A program made the position numbers and the translations under genes. Under the pieces are notes generated by a model. The model was not told the DNA's origin, did not search any database, and saw only the letters and a program-made list of their open reading frames with translations. A DNA stretch of 64,000 nucleotides from Sphagnum magellanicum (Eukaryota > Streptophyta > Sphagnopsida > Sphagnales > Sphagnaceae), in contig CM038914.1 in assembly GCA_021904315.1 (NCBI GenBank), positions 21,439,065-21,503,064 of the forward strand, written 5' to 3'. This document shows, one piece after another, positions 1 to 12,297 of this stretch (the stretch's first letter is position 1; each line of letters opens with the position of its first letter).

Positions 1-357
1 CCTTTTTGTAATTTTAGCTAAGTACTGGAACTTAATATGAAATTTGATGATTTTTAAAACATTGAAATTTACTAAAATTTTAGTAATTAAAAATCCTCAA
101 AAACACAACCAAAAAAACACCTTTCAGCAATTTTTTCTGAAAAAATACATAATATTGTAACACTTAAGGTTAATGGTAGGAGTCTTAAACTCCTAACCAA
201 GCATTAACAAAATGTCACATGTCATATATATGGTTATCCTTCTAGATTATGTTAACTAGCACCGAGGGTGCATTCACACAAGGACATAGTGTCAAGGTTT
301 CCTGCCTAAAAATTTAAAAGTTATATGCATGTAGCAATCATGATAAATTTCTAAAGT
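1..357. other. AT-rich spacer, nothing recognised
   Basis: AT-rich DNA with no reading frame or repeat that I can assign. It runs up to the LTR fragment that begins near 358. Confidence 0.6.
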
Positions 358-553
358 TGAGACTTTCGCAATTTTGGGGGCCCATAACTTTGTCCACAGA
401 CCTCCGATTGATATGAAGTCTGAAGCAAAGTTATAGCCTTTGTTGAGAAATTTTCAATGGTATGTCACATGATTCCTGACTTTTAGTGGTCGGGAGTCAA
501 ATTGCCAATTTGACTCCCGGCCCTTCTTTTGACCATAACTTATGTTTTAGGTG
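358..553 (-). mobile_element. Fragment of the GGGAGTC-family LTR
   Basis: This stretch aligns by eye with the interior of the solo LTR at 43279-44282 (about 43690-43900): the 'ccataactttg' segment, the 'cctccgattga' segment, 'gcaaagtt' and the 29-nt palindrome at 491-519 are all present in the same order. Neither LTR end is present, so it is a truncated and probably old copy. The strand follows the TGTCGC start of the family, which lies on the minus strand for this orientation. The 82-codon frame at 486-734 lies partly in this repeat and is not a gene. Confidence 0.75.
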
Positions 554-3500
554 TTCAAATTATCATAAGTTCAATGAAGTTTGGATGATATTACCCAATC
601 CAACTTGGGTTTTAAAACAAGGGATGCTTATTTCGAGTCACAATATCTCATTAAGAGGTAGAATTGGCACTTATTACCAATCATGCTTTTTGACCTTTAC
701 TTTTAAGGCCAGGGAACAAGCCATACAAAAGTAATTTTTGTAATATCATTTATTTATTGAATAAAAGATAGAAAAAATCTTGGTTTTTTTCAAAATCAAC
801 TCATTCATAAAATCTTTTTTTTTGCATAGGACATGATTTTTTATTTGTATTTATTCATTCCCAACATTCCATGTTTTTCTCACCCTCCTTCATTTCCTCT
901 TTCTCACCCCCCCCCCCCCTCCAATCAACCTTTTTATGTTGGTCATATATAGTGAAAAAGTTATATTAAAAATTAAATTTTTTATAACCAAGTGCTTTAT
1001 GCTTCAAATGGCTAGCTAAGAATATATCACATTAATTGACTACATAACAAAATTGACCAAAAAAATAATCCCCAACTCTTTACTTTTTAACCCTATATAT
1101 ATTAAAACAAAGGTTATAATATTAATGTACAAAATATGTTTAATATATGGGAACATACAAAGGTTCAATAAAAAGGGAGGATAGGGGGAGGGCAAGCTGG
1201 TGGGATTTGGCCTTATTTTCGAACCTTCAACCTTGCTCAAAGATTTCACTCACTATCATCAAATTTAAAATATGTTTTACTCCTTTAATTGTTTACAATG
1301 TATAACTCATGTATCTAAATAATGAAACTAGGAGCTAATGCAAATGGCATCATAATATTTGCAAAGTTTAAAGAAAGCATGAATTATTTTTAATTTTATA
1401 ATTTTTGAATTGACACTATATAACCTTGGATTAATCCGAAGGTTTTCCGCTAGCTAAGAGTTTATAGTACTAGCACATTCTATATATATATACACACATA
1501 TAGGTCATAAGTATTAAGCTTTTCATTGCACATTAAAGTAATTTTTTCAATTTTCTTTTCAATCAAATATACGATTTTAGTGACCACATGTTAAATTTAT
1601 TTATTTATTTATTTTTGGTTGCATGTTTTACTTTTTTTTATCATACCTGAAAATAAATTATAAAATGCAAGTTTACATTAAAAACTTGTATTCAATTTTC
1701 AATCACACATTAAGTTACATGCTTTTTCATTTTTGTCTTGTTTGTAGGTATTATTATCTTGGTTTTATAGTAATTTGATATTTAATTTCTTTCATTATCA
1801 TTTATTAACTTGTTCAATTATGAATCAAAACATGATATTGGAGAACATGTATTGAATTTTTGGTTGCACATTTTTAAAATCATTTCTTTGTTGCACATTA
1901 AAATTTATTTTCTCACTCGCAATGTTTTTTTTTGCGTAATTATTTTTATTTAGTTACTTTAAATCATTTTATAGTGAATTTAAACAAATGCCACCTTGCA
2001 TTTACCATTCACCATGTTTAATTTGGTGGACTTCAAAACAACATTTGGAATGTTAAGTCACATTTTATAAGGAACAAAACCTTTTAGAGAATTGGTTTTT
2101 TCAAAATTTTATGTAAATGCACGTATTTCAAAAATTACATAATGTCTTTGAGAATTATGCGGTGGAATATTTATATTTGATTGATGAGATAGATGGAAAT
2201 CTTATGCTATGATGATAAACAATATCATTGAAAGCTTGCTTAAACTATTGTGTAATGAAATTGACTTTGAAATCAAAATAAATAAGAAGACATATTTAAA
2301 GACAAGGCAATGTTCATTGCACATGAATTGCACAAGAAGAGATGGTCTTTCATTGTTAATGTTATTATATAAAACATCAAGTTTTAAAAGTTTACATGTA
2401 CATAATGTCCATTATGGCAATATAATAGTGTGTAATAATGCACCAAGGCAAACAATTGAAATCTTATATCAAACTATGGTATGAAATTATAACTTGCAAA
2501 TTTTTTTGTACTATCCTAAGTTGGATTACATATTTGACAATGGTATTGTTGAGGTAACAACATATGACAAGCGAATCACTTGGATCGTGTTTTGGTGAAT
2601 AATATATGTGAGGGGAAAGTAATTGTAGGTGAAGATGGTCATGAAATAAAGTAGATAAATTTAGAAGTAGATTGAGTTGCTTGAGGTTTTTTTTCTTTGA
2701 CTAGTTTGAATCAAACAAAGGTGAAGATCATAGAAAAAAGCATTACCATTTTTCATCATGTTGAACAATAGATTATAATAGTGCATCATGATGACTTTTG
2801 AAAGCTGATGTACATTAATTCAATGAACACCAATGCAAGAAATGTGACCTTGGAATTTGAGGCTTCAAATCAAAGGATTAAGAGCTTCAATGTGAAAGAA
2901 AAATAGTTAATAAAAAAACCCCCAACACTATTTCATCTTCTTTTCCACCACCACCTAATTTGACTAACAAGACAACCTTGTGACATTAAATGTAAAAATA
3001 ATTCAAATTATTAAAAGTCTCTTTGATGCCACAAAATCAATTAACTATCAATAGCTTTCAATTGCTACAAGTTTTCTTAATGCCACATAACCAAGTAATT
3101 AGTGTTCACAAAGTTCAACTCGTGGGAAACTAGTTGCCACATTATAACATCAATGAATCAATTGACCTTTTTGCACAAAATAGTGATAACCGAGATTCAG
3201 TAATTGATCATGGGACTACACATCATCAAAAGGCTGGAATCAAATTGATCCCAAAATCTACAATTAAATCAATTTTAAATCAAAAAAATTTGGTCCACTA
3301 CAGCTGTAACCTAGAGGTGAAAGTGCACCCAACTTTTGAACCCACCAACCTTGCAAGAATGTGGTCAACACCTCCTCAAAGTATTAATTCCCTAATCAAT
3401 GGCAATGTAGTTCCAACTAGGAAAATAATAATAGTTATACATCCACCATTCCATTTTGTAACGTTCAAATATCAACAACTTCATCAACTTGGATCTAAAA

Positions 3501-4595
3501 ATGGAGCAAGTAGGTGGTGGCATTGTTGGTGATAGTAGCAATCATGACAATGCAAAACCTATTTATGGATACAAAATCAAATTAATTACGTTTAACAAAC
3601 ATGATTTTATCAACTTCTTCACATTAGTTTTAACCAATTCAATAGTGTTGCAAATATCCTTAATGCCACAAGACTATGAAACAACTTGACATAATGAACA
3701 TTTAGTTCAACAAACCTAACAATGATGATAATTGTGAGTCTAATCCATTAAAACATTCGAAAGGATCAATTCGAATTTGTTCATGAAGTTGCATACCACA
3801 TGAAATTGTCCATCTTTAAGCTTTACTTGGGAGACATGTTAAAAAACATATTTGAAAATAAAAATAAAATCAGGTGATGTAAGGAAAACAACATGCCAAA
3901 CTAAGTGGAAATTACCTATTACTATAAATCATGCAATTGCAACTATACCAAAATAAGGTTCAATTTGCTCAAGAGTTGTTGCACAACAACAACAATGTAA
4001 TTGACATTGTGATAAATATTAAGCAACAATATTAGGACCTTTTGTGTGATGAAGGAAAATAATATGGGTGTGTTTTGCTTTGCTTTTGTTTATTTGTCAT
4101 CCAAGTTTATATCAAAATTGATGCAAAAGTCTAATCTTTTTAAATGTTGTCATAAGTTTAGAAAATGTTTTCTCTTATAGATATTTACTTTGGAGATTAT
4201 ATTGTCTTTCTTCTCAAAACAAAAAGTTGAAAATTCAAAGTAACAACATGTTGTAGATTCAAATAAACATGTAATTCAAAATAACATGTTGTTGGAAAAT
4301 TAGAAAAATCGTATAATCTTAAGAGAGTTGTGGCACATCTACAACATGAATAATAATAAGTCATTTATAACAACATAATAATAGGTTATATAATCATAAG
4401 CATAACAAGTTGTTGGAAAATCAGAGGATCCATATTTTAGGGGAATTGTGGCACATCTACAACAATGACAAATATTGTTGTTGCAATCCAAAAAAAACTA
4501 AATTTGTTAAAGAAATGCAACACATTTGATAACAAACATTGAAGCAACAACCCAACAACAAAACATGAATGTCTTATGGCTTCATGGTTTCAAGT
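554..4595. other. AT-rich spacer with small unassigned ORFs
   Basis: Mostly AT-rich, low-complexity DNA, with a C homopolymer near 907-918 and a TA/CA run near 1481-1500. Open frames at 2209-2484 and 3134-3532 show no motif I recognise and no splice context, and I do not call them genes. Confidence 0.5.
4284..4470. repeat. Two-copy direct repeat, period about 124 bp
   Basis: The segment 'gttgttggaaaat.ag' followed by 'ttgtggcacatctacaaca' occurs at about 4284-4346 and again at about 4408-4470. The copies differ at several bases. This is a local tandem duplication in AT-rich DNA with no coding sense that I can see. Confidence 0.6.
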
Positions 4596-4849
4596 AGTGT
4601 TGGGTGGTTCTTTCAATTTTTAAAGAACCATGGTTCAAATTTTTTGAAAATTCATCATAAGCAAATTTGGATGCCTATCTATCTATTTCAAGCAAGCTAA
4701 ATTCACCATCTCAAAATGCATCATCCTAAATTATTTTCTTCTTAGTTTAAACATGTATTTTGTGTATTGTTCCTAATGGCCTTGCACTTATGATGGTGGT
4801 GCATATATAGGTTGGAGGTTTTGTTTAATAATTTTTGACATTGGAAAGG

Positions 4850-6440
4850 CTAGTTTAACATCAATATCCACTTCCATTGTTTTTTCTGCAATTGTTATTT
4901 CTTTGAAGAGTGGTTAGAATATTCGCCTCCATAGCTACTAGTTAAAATGCAAATAAGAAAGTTCTAATGATGCATGTCTTGTCCCATCCCTTCATGATTA
5001 TTGATTTCATAGTTTTTACCTCTATCCATGTTTCATGTAACCAACCACAAATTTTAGGTTTCAAGTTGCACATTTAAAAAATTTACCATTGGCTTTTGAT
5101 AATTAATATGGTCTTTAATAGTTTGAGAAATCCATGAATTGAAATGAACTCTAAATGCATGCTTGAATGGCTCATGGAAAATCACATTTGTTAGATGTAA
5201 TTCACTTGTGCAATTAGCAAGAACAAAAATCAGCAATATGTTTGCATGTTTTTTTATCCAATTTAGAATTTTTTATTGATGGACATTCCAACAATTTATT
5301 ATTCACACCATCTTTTGCTCTTTATTTAACCCCAAAATTTGACTTTCTAATTGCATGTAAAAAAGGAGAATGTTTGTGAAAAAATTTTAGTTGTTTTTAA
5401 GGATGACCAATGGTTTTCACTAAAAGTGAAGTCCCAACCATCTCTGATTCAATTTTTTTTTCTTCAGTTGTTTAGTGGAGGTGTTATGAATGTAATGCTA
5501 ATAAACACAATTTGTGGTGGAAGTACAACACTAGAGGATACCACAATTGTGATTTGCCTTTTATTTTCCAAATTTAAATTTGCATGTTTGGTACCTTTTG
5601 ATTCCTAGGTTTTTCCACCATCATTAAGGACAAGATGGATTCCAATTTGATCATTATTCTCAACAAGTGTTAGTGGAATGGAATATGCTTCACCAAATAA
5701 GCAACTCAATAAGCCATGGTATAACCTTGAATAAACTAATTTGCTAGAATTTTGTTTGCAATAGTTGTTGTCACATAGTAAATCCAACACATGTAGTGTC
5801 TCATGAATTGTCTAAACCACTTTCTTGTGATAGTAAACCTTCCACGTCCAAGTCTTATGAGGATAATGCTTGGCCTGTTTATTTCCTTTTTTGCAATATG
5901 CACACCATTTTAGCTCTCAACTTGGGATGTTCTTCAAGTTTAAGCATGTTCTATTATGCATTTTCACTACTATCGCATGTTATGCAACCTAAATATAATT
6001 TCCTTTAACATCCCATTCTTTGTAAACCATTTCCACATTGTTCTTTTGGTCAATTTTACATATGGACTAATGATTTGTAAGCTCGGTTTACAAGAATGCA
6101 AAAGTAGTTTTGTTGTTTCCATAACTTTTCATTGCTACTAAATTTTGTGGCCATAGATGTGGTTGGAACCAATTTTGATATTCCCTTTGTTTCTTCATAC
6201 ATTTTGATGGCCTCTTGTTGTCAATTGCCTTTTTTTTCATCTTTTGTTCATTCAAAAGTTTCACATTTTGTTGTTTTCTAGGTTTACCAATTGGACAATT
6301 TTCTCTCTACACAATGGATGATGTTGCATGGTTGTTACTCTCTCATTTCAACAAGCTTTCTCTTCACAAATTACATCCTCTTTCCCTTAATATTTTTTGA
6401 AATGAAGTAATAATAAATCTTTGTCCTTCATTGTCCATCA
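4850..6440 (-). pseudogene. DDE_1 (pogo/Tigger-like) transposase relic
   Basis: Minus-strand frames contain remnants of a DDE_1 endonuclease transposase. Near 5350-5570 are the segments KRQITIVVSSS, PPQIVF and GWDFTFSENHWSSL, in two frames, which resemble the block between the first and second catalytic residues. At 5054-5236 is ANCTSELHLTNVIFHEPFK, which resembles the block around the third catalytic Asp. In this family that block usually reads QP.DV; here the position reads LTNV, so the third acidic residue appears to be Asn. Several stops and frame changes interrupt the gene, and it cannot encode an active enzyme. The family assignment is from recalled motifs and would need a profile search. 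Confidence 0.6.
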
Positions 6441-6667
6441 TTTTACACAAAAAATTGAAGCTAAATTTTCAAGCTAAAATGTGTAAGTTAAAATAAGAAA
6501 GGAAAGGTTAGCAAATGTAATAAGAGAATGTGAAATTAAGATGTATCAAACACTTAAACATCGCAAATAAAAGTTTAAGTTCAAGAGTAAGAAATAATAT
6601 GGTGGAAACAAACATGAACACAACTTGGTGGCATGTGTATGCAAGTTGCTATGAACATAACTGATAT

Positions 6668-7584
6668 TGTCGCAACCCTAACCTTGGGCATGCGACCAAG
6701 GCAAAAGGTTTGCAAGGGTGCGGGCCAAGACTAAGCCTAAGAGACGCATTCTCATGCCCACGGGAGTGCAAAAGAATGTGAGGGAAAGAACCTTCACACT
6801 CCCAAGTGAACTCCCATGTTGGGAATTGGAGTCCCGGTGGACTCCCGAATGTTCAGAGAGTGATTGCAAGGGTCAAAACCCAATGGCTTAAGGAGTTATT
6901 TATACCATTGAAAAGTTATTGAAACTTATATGTCTAAAATGGGCTCGCATGACCCATTTAGACAACTAAAACACAAGTTATGGCCAAAAGAAGGGTCGGG
7001 AGTCAAATCGGCAGTTTGACTCCCAACCATTAAAAGTCGGGAATCACCCCAATTTCCTTGCGTGCAGGTGGCGTGCAACATACCGTTGGAAAGCTCTTGA
7101 CAAGGGTTACAAATTTGTTTCAGACCTCATCTCAATCGAAGGTTTGCATACAAAGTTATTGGGCCGCCAAAGTCGTGAAAGTCCTAATTTTAGCAATTTC
7201 GGGACTCCCACTTGGGAGTCCCGAGACAAAAAGCCATTTGGATGTGGGTTTCATGGAGAGGCACATAGTATACTATAAGGGGGAAGGTGGTGGCTTCCCC
7301 CAAGTCCAAGCCGTGGTGAGTCTTGTGAGTCCGAGTTTGCTAGTGGCTTGTCCTAGCACCAAAAGTGCTACAATTATGCACTAATCACCTTGTGTTGATT
7401 TTGTGTAGGTCCGTGTGAGTAGTTGATGCTTGTCACTTTTCTTAGTCCCATCCCAAAGCTCCAGCATGCCTCTTTACTTTATCAAAATGCTACGAGCTAG
7501 GGAGCGTGCCCCGACTCCTTGTTTTTCCGTTGTCTTCAATTTGGACTCACATTTGAGTCCATTAAGGAGCTTGAGGGTTCCTTA
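6668..7584 (+). mobile_element. Solo LTR, GGGAGTC family (copy B)
   Basis: This 917-bp unit starts TGTCGCAACC and ends near CCTTA, collinear over its whole length with the copies at 41546, 43279 (both inverted) and 60400. It contains the family palindromes at 6997-7025 and 7200-7223 and the segment 'aagggggaaggtggtggcttc'. The flanks (GATAT left, AACAT right) do not match, so the target duplication has decayed or one end is misplaced. It lies inside the possible DNA transposon 4596-8864. Frames at 6678-6869 and 7058-7384 are chance ORFs in the LTR. Confidence 0.85.
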
Positions 7585-8595
7585 AACATTATCATTTTTG
7601 CAAGCAAAACCAATGTACTTAATTTGTTGAATTTTAATTTTTTTCACATGTATTATAGTCAAAATTTTCAATTTTTTTTACTTTTGTTACAAAATGATAA
7701 AATGAAAAAAAAAAGTTTGATTTTGGGGTGTAATCATAATCAAAGGAGCCAAAAACCATGTTAGAAAATTGTCATTTTTTTTCAAAATTTTAATTTTGTT
7801 AGATATGTTTTATGGTGCCACTTTAATGTCATGATAATCATGGGAAGTTGTGCTAAATGACTAATATGAGTGTTGAAAAATTCAAAATAAAAATTGAAAA
7901 AAAAATTTTTGAGTTTTGGTTTTAATAAAAGACCTTTGAACTTGAACAATAGTTCCATCAAAAGTAGTCAATTTTGTAAATTACTAAGCTAACTTGAGTC
8001 TTTTAATAATGGAATTTTGATGAGGAAAAAATTGAGATGATTTTAAGTGATTGCCCACATGCAAAAAACATTTACAATTTGAAATTTGTGGAATTTGAAA
8101 AAAAATTAAATTAGAAATCTATTGAACATAATTTTAAAATTTCAAGAGTCCTTTAACACATGTAAATGGGGTGTAATGTATATGACATCTAAAATAAAGA
8201 TCTATTTTATGTATTAAAAAAATCAGAAAATAATTAGCATATTTTCATATAATTTGAAATTAGGATAATTTTTCAAAACGAAACATAAAATTTGGTAGAA
8301 TTTGTACACTTTAAGAAAATTCTAAGTTATTCATCAAAAGTTAATGCAAAAAATATGATGTATTGAGAAAATTATATGTAGTTTTAGTTACACATTGCAA
8401 AAGGTTCCATCCAAAAAAATCTTTCTATGAAAAAAGGTAAATGACCAAAAAAAAATGTAGTCCTTAAATCCTTGTTATTGTTGGCTCATTTGATTATGCT
8501 TACACCCTTTGAGAATTGAAACCACCAAGAACTGAAACTAGGTTCTTGGTCCTGTTTCTGTGTGGAACCACAACTGGAATTTCTTAGAAATATTT
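7585..8595. other. AT-rich spacer, nothing recognised
   Basis: Very AT-rich DNA with A and T runs and no assignable reading frame; probably interior of the surrounding element. Confidence 0.5.
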
Positions 8596-8937
8596 TTAAA
8601 AAATAAAAATAAAATTGTTTTTAAAAAAAACTGAAATTGAGAGTTAACCAGAGGGTAACCCGTGGTTCAGGTCGGAGTTACGCAAAACCGGACCAAAATC
8701 AAGTCTGATAGAACTGGAATCAGAATGTATTTGTTTGAAGAACCAGACCCGGTTGGTTCCTTTTTTGTGTGGAACCGGGATCAGGGTCCTTGTAAAATTT
8801 GTTTAGAAACCCGAACTGGAGTCTCGAGTACCTTATTCATTAAAGTCAAGAACTGCCCAACGCTGGTCAGTACACGGTACCGAGAATTTGATACCCATCT
8901 CCACCCTTCATTATCCCAAAACGAAAGGGCTTACTTA

Positions 8938-9599
8938 GGCCCACTTTAGATGGCTCCAAGGTCCAAATTCCTAGGAACCAATTTGGACTCATTTGAAGCA
9001 AATTGAATCCTTGAGGTGGACCTTACCTTGGACCCTGGCTTGCAAATCTTGGTTCTCCAAATCATGAGCTCTTCTTTGAGGTCTTATTTTTGTCTCCAAA
9101 CCAATTGATTTTCCTTCCATAACCACTCAGAGAAAATTTCTAGTGTATATGGAGGGCACCTTATATTTATGAAATTTCTCTCTTAGAAATTGGGAGGGAT
9201 ATTATGCCTACTCCTCAAAGGTGGGAGGGAAATTATACCTACTTATAGGTGTAAGAACCCTCCCACCTACATAAGTATGGTTCATGATAAATTTTGCCTC
9301 ATGCTTTAAGATACGTGGGGGACATTTTAGCCCATGGGTGGGGGACATTCCCCAAATGGAGAGCCGGACTAAGCTATTGCCTTGCTGTAGGCCCTTTATT
9401 TTGAGAATGCCCCCACCCTAGGGCTTTACCCTACACAAAATGGTGCCATGGTACTATGTAGGTTTAGCCTCAATTTGCCACTTTTTGGTCTTGGACCCTC
9501 GTCTAAAGGCCAGGGGTCCAATTTATGGCGCTCAGCCAATAGGATTGCTGTATTTCATTGGATATTGCTTACACCTTGGAGCCTCATCTAAAGTGGCCC
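8938..9599 (-). mobile_element. Harbinger-type MITE with TTA target duplication
   Basis: The left end reads GGCCCACTTTAGATGGCTCC and the reverse complement of the right end reads GGGCCACTTTAGATGAGGCT, both continuing into CCAAGG. The element is flanked by TTA at 8935-8937 and 9600-9602, the usual 3-bp PIF/Harbinger target duplication. Its first 70 bases match the right arm of the 23593-24827 copy, and 9050-9120 and 9440-9599 match that copy's left arm in reverse, so it is an internally deleted, non-autonomous relative in inverted orientation. The middle (about 9180-9270) weakly resembles one unit of the minisatellite at 35709. No transposase sequence is present. Confidence 0.85.
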
Positions 9600-9602
9600 T
9601 TA

Positions 9603-10365
9603 AAGAGGCAAGACAGTTTGGAAGATTTTTGTTGCGTGAAATGAATTGAGTTTTCTGCCATTTGGAAGGGATGCACATCTTCTTCTTCATCTGCATGAGC
9701 TCAGAAGATGAGTAGGTCAGCAAATTCTGAAAGATCTACAGTTGTGGAAGAGAGTAGAAAGACTCCTCCTGAACAAGTAAAAGGAATTGCTGCAGCAGGT
9801 CAAAAATTCACACATGCTCTCTTTGCAATGTGAATGTCAATTGGAGGATTTTTGGATTTCTTTGTTCAATTGCTTTTATGTCCATTCCTCTTCTGGCTGT
9901 GTTTTGTGATGCTTTGGCACAAATCTGCAATGTGGGAAAATGTGTCACAGATTGATTTGGAGCACATTTATTAGGTCAGTGAAAAGACAATCTGTTGTTT
10001 TTCCATTTTTTTATTGCAATTTGCCTCAGGAGCTTTGCATCCTTCGGAAGCCATACAAAGTTTCTCTTATTCTGGAAACCGCTGTCAGTAATCAGCGTTT
10101 TTTGACCTGATGTGATTTGGATCTTTATGGCACCCATAGTTGACGGATGCAGGGCCCACTGAAATCATGATGATGAGCTTCTTCACAAGCAATGCTCATT
10201 CGTTGCAGCTGAATGTGCACCCTCATCTAAAACCAGTACAATGATCACCTGTATTGATAACTCAGATTTCTAGATTGTATTGCTCTCTGTCGTTGTTTGC
10301 CAATACTGCCTACTTTAGATTCTTCTCATCATTATTCAAAGAGGAAGCTGCATACTCTTTGGATT
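9603..10365. other. Non-coding stretch upstream of the starch synthase relic
   Basis: Base composition is more balanced than in the AT-rich spacers. A 42-codon frame opens with ATG at 9709 and closes at 9834 with no recognised homology. It could be leader or intron of the decayed starch synthase gene, but I cannot show that. Confidence 0.4.
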
Positions 10366-12249
10366 GTTTCAACTGAAGCTCACAGATGATTCTTGACAGT
10401 GTCATGGGTCAGAGTGAAACAGGTAACTAACTGTGATTGTTTGATTCTACAGGCAGTCTAGGTAATGTGATGGGAGCTCTACTTAAAGCATTGCCACGCA
10501 CATGGTCATTGTGTCATGGTAACTGCTACCTTGTGTTGACTCCCAAGACATAAAGTGTTGTTATACACCTTAGGCTGTAAAGAATATGGCAAATTGGATT
10601 CACAACTTGGGCCAGTTGAAATGTTGGTCAAGCTGGAAAGCCCATGGGATCCTACACTAATTGCTCAAATTATCCAGTGTTTTTAACAAGAGGTGATGGT
10701 AGAGCTTTCACATTTGAAAAGCAATCAATTGCAACCCTGGCAATTCTTGCAACTTCATGCTGCTTCATTTGATCTTGTGAACAATTTTCTGAACCCTCCA
10801 GAATGTATGGAAAAGGAAGATGAAAGAATTCTACTTCTCCGCACCAATCTTCCATGCATATGGGTAGCTTGTGTCTGAGGTATGGTTGTATTCAAGATTT
10901 GTGCTGGGTGCAGGTCAGGGCTCCTCGATGCAGCAACTATTTAGATGCTTGGGAAACTGGCATCTGTAGGACATACAGTGTTTCAGGTCAGGTAGCAAAT
11001 CTCTCACCCTTACCTGCTTCTCATGGCCATGCAGGATTTGGTTTACTTTCATATCGAAACCCTAGCTGCCTGCAGCTTCTCTTAATAGCATTAATATGCA
11101 GGCAGCTAGGTTTCAATAGGAAACTGTTAATTAGTCCTGCATATGACTCAGTTTGAGTTCTTCAGAATACTACAGAACACAGAGTTAATGTTTGTACTTA
11201 CCTCATATTAGGGATGTATTGTTCTCAACAGGGAAGGTCATGGTTGACATGCACACAGGAGGTGTTGTGATGCATGATGCTCCACAAGGCTGCTGTGGAG
11301 GTGAGACTAGTCTTTCTGGCATTTGGTAGCTTGGGTGGGGGTTGGTTCGACTCTTGTGCCTGACTTGTATGAAAAGCCTGGATGTTATTGATGCTCTTGT
11401 AACTACAGGTGCCTTGGCATATGCCATGTGGGGGTGTCTGCCATAGAGATGGCAATTTGGTCTTCATTGCCTATGATTGGCAGACAGCCTTGCTGCCAGT
11501 ATATTTGCAGGCATACGATTGAGACAATGGCTTGATGGAATCTACTCGTTCTGTCCTTGTCATCCATAACATGGCCCATCAGGTTTGTTCTTGAATCCCC
11601 TGCCTATCAGGATTAACTAGTTGCATACGTCAAAAACTTGTTGAGTACTTGATGTGTCATTTGTTTATGCAGCTTCCAAAACATCAAGTTAGAGAGTTTT
11701 ACAGAGTGGATTCAAACAGCAGCAGGTTGGAGTTTGCTAAGGAAGTGAAATGCAAGTTGTATTTCCCAGAAAGCACATAAGTGGTGTAGAAGTCAATTTT
11801 CAAATGTGTTGGAGACATGTGCTAGGACCTGAAACTGTTGCCAAGATACATAGATAGGTCATGAGTTGTGACATGTTACACAACCTCATTTTGAGATCTA
11901 GGTAGCATTTGCAGGGCCATGGACCAGTGTCAGACTATGCAAAGCTGGGGTTATCAGACCATTACACTGATAGATTCCATTTATTAGGTTCAATTAGAGT
12001 AGAACACATGAATGTTTTCATGGCAGGTTTGAACACAGCTCATCAGATTGTGACCATTAGCCATGGGTATGTAGGAGGGTGTCAAACGCCAGAAGGAGGG
12101 TGGGGATTGGATGGTGTGTTTGGGATCACAACTGGAAGCTGAGGGGAGTTGTGAATGGAATTGATGACATTGAGTGGAATCCCAAGGTGATCCCTGCCTT
12201 CAGAGTGATGGTTACAGCAACTACTCCCTTGAAGCTTTAGTGACTGCCA
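10366..12249 (+). pseudogene. Starch synthase (class II-like, GT5) pseudogene, 3' truncated
   Basis: Starch synthases transfer glucose from ADP-glucose to growing glucans in plastids. Five exon remnants in the correct order and between recognisable AG/GT sites match the GT5 catalytic domain: 10453-10518 (the KxGGL/GDVxGALPKAL block, here GSLGNVMGALLKALP followed by a frameshift), 10914-10991 (VRAPRCSNYLDAWETG), 11232-11300 (ends in KAAVE), 11409-11582 (58 codons including [17 protein letters not shown] and SVLVIHNMAHQ, with one in-frame TGA) and 11915-12249 (GHGPVSDYAKLGLSDHY, EHMNVF, PEGGWGL, then frameshifts through NGID and SDGYSNYSLEAL). A degenerate first piece may lie at 10366-10422. 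Homology stops at 12249; the second half of the catalytic domain is missing. The relaxed KTGGL motif, the stop and at least three frameshifts make it non-functional. Introns are retained, so it arose from genomic DNA and not from a processed mRNA. Confidence 0.88.
11056..11114. repeat. Inverted repeat (hairpin) in a starch synthase relic intron
   Basis: Arms at 11056-11074 and 11097-11114 are reverse complements (GAAACCCTAGCTGCCTGCA against TGCAGGCAGCTAGGTTTC) with one base missing, around a 22-nt loop. Confidence 0.85.
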
Positions 12250-12296
12250 AAGCAATGCTCACCACGCACAGGCAAACCCAGTGGTGAGCATTGCTT
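12250..12296. repeat. Perfect 16-bp fold-back at the starch synthase truncation point
   Basis: AAGCAATGCTCACCAC at 12250-12265 is followed after 15 nt by its exact reverse complement at 12281-12296. The left arm begins where starch synthase similarity runs out. Confidence 0.95.
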
Positions 12297-12297
12297 G

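Larger units (their letters stand above)
4596..8864 (-). mobile_element. Possible 4.3-kb DNA transposon framed by AGTGTTGGG ends
   Basis: The left end at 4596 reads AGTGTTGGGTGGTTCTT and the reverse complement of the right end at 8864 reads AGCGTTGGGCAGTTCTT, an imperfect terminal inverted repeat of about 17 bp. Between them lie a minus-strand DDE transposase relic (about 4850-6440) and a nested solo LTR (6668-7584). The region just inside the right end (about 8514-8850) carries repeated 'ggaacc/ggttcc' motifs. I find no convincing target-site duplication, so pairing these two ends is an inference: they could belong to two different elements. Confidence 0.4.

Noticed and set aside
7058-7384. 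108-residue ORF
   Set aside because: It lies wholly in solo LTR B and is not conserved as a frame in copies C, D and E.
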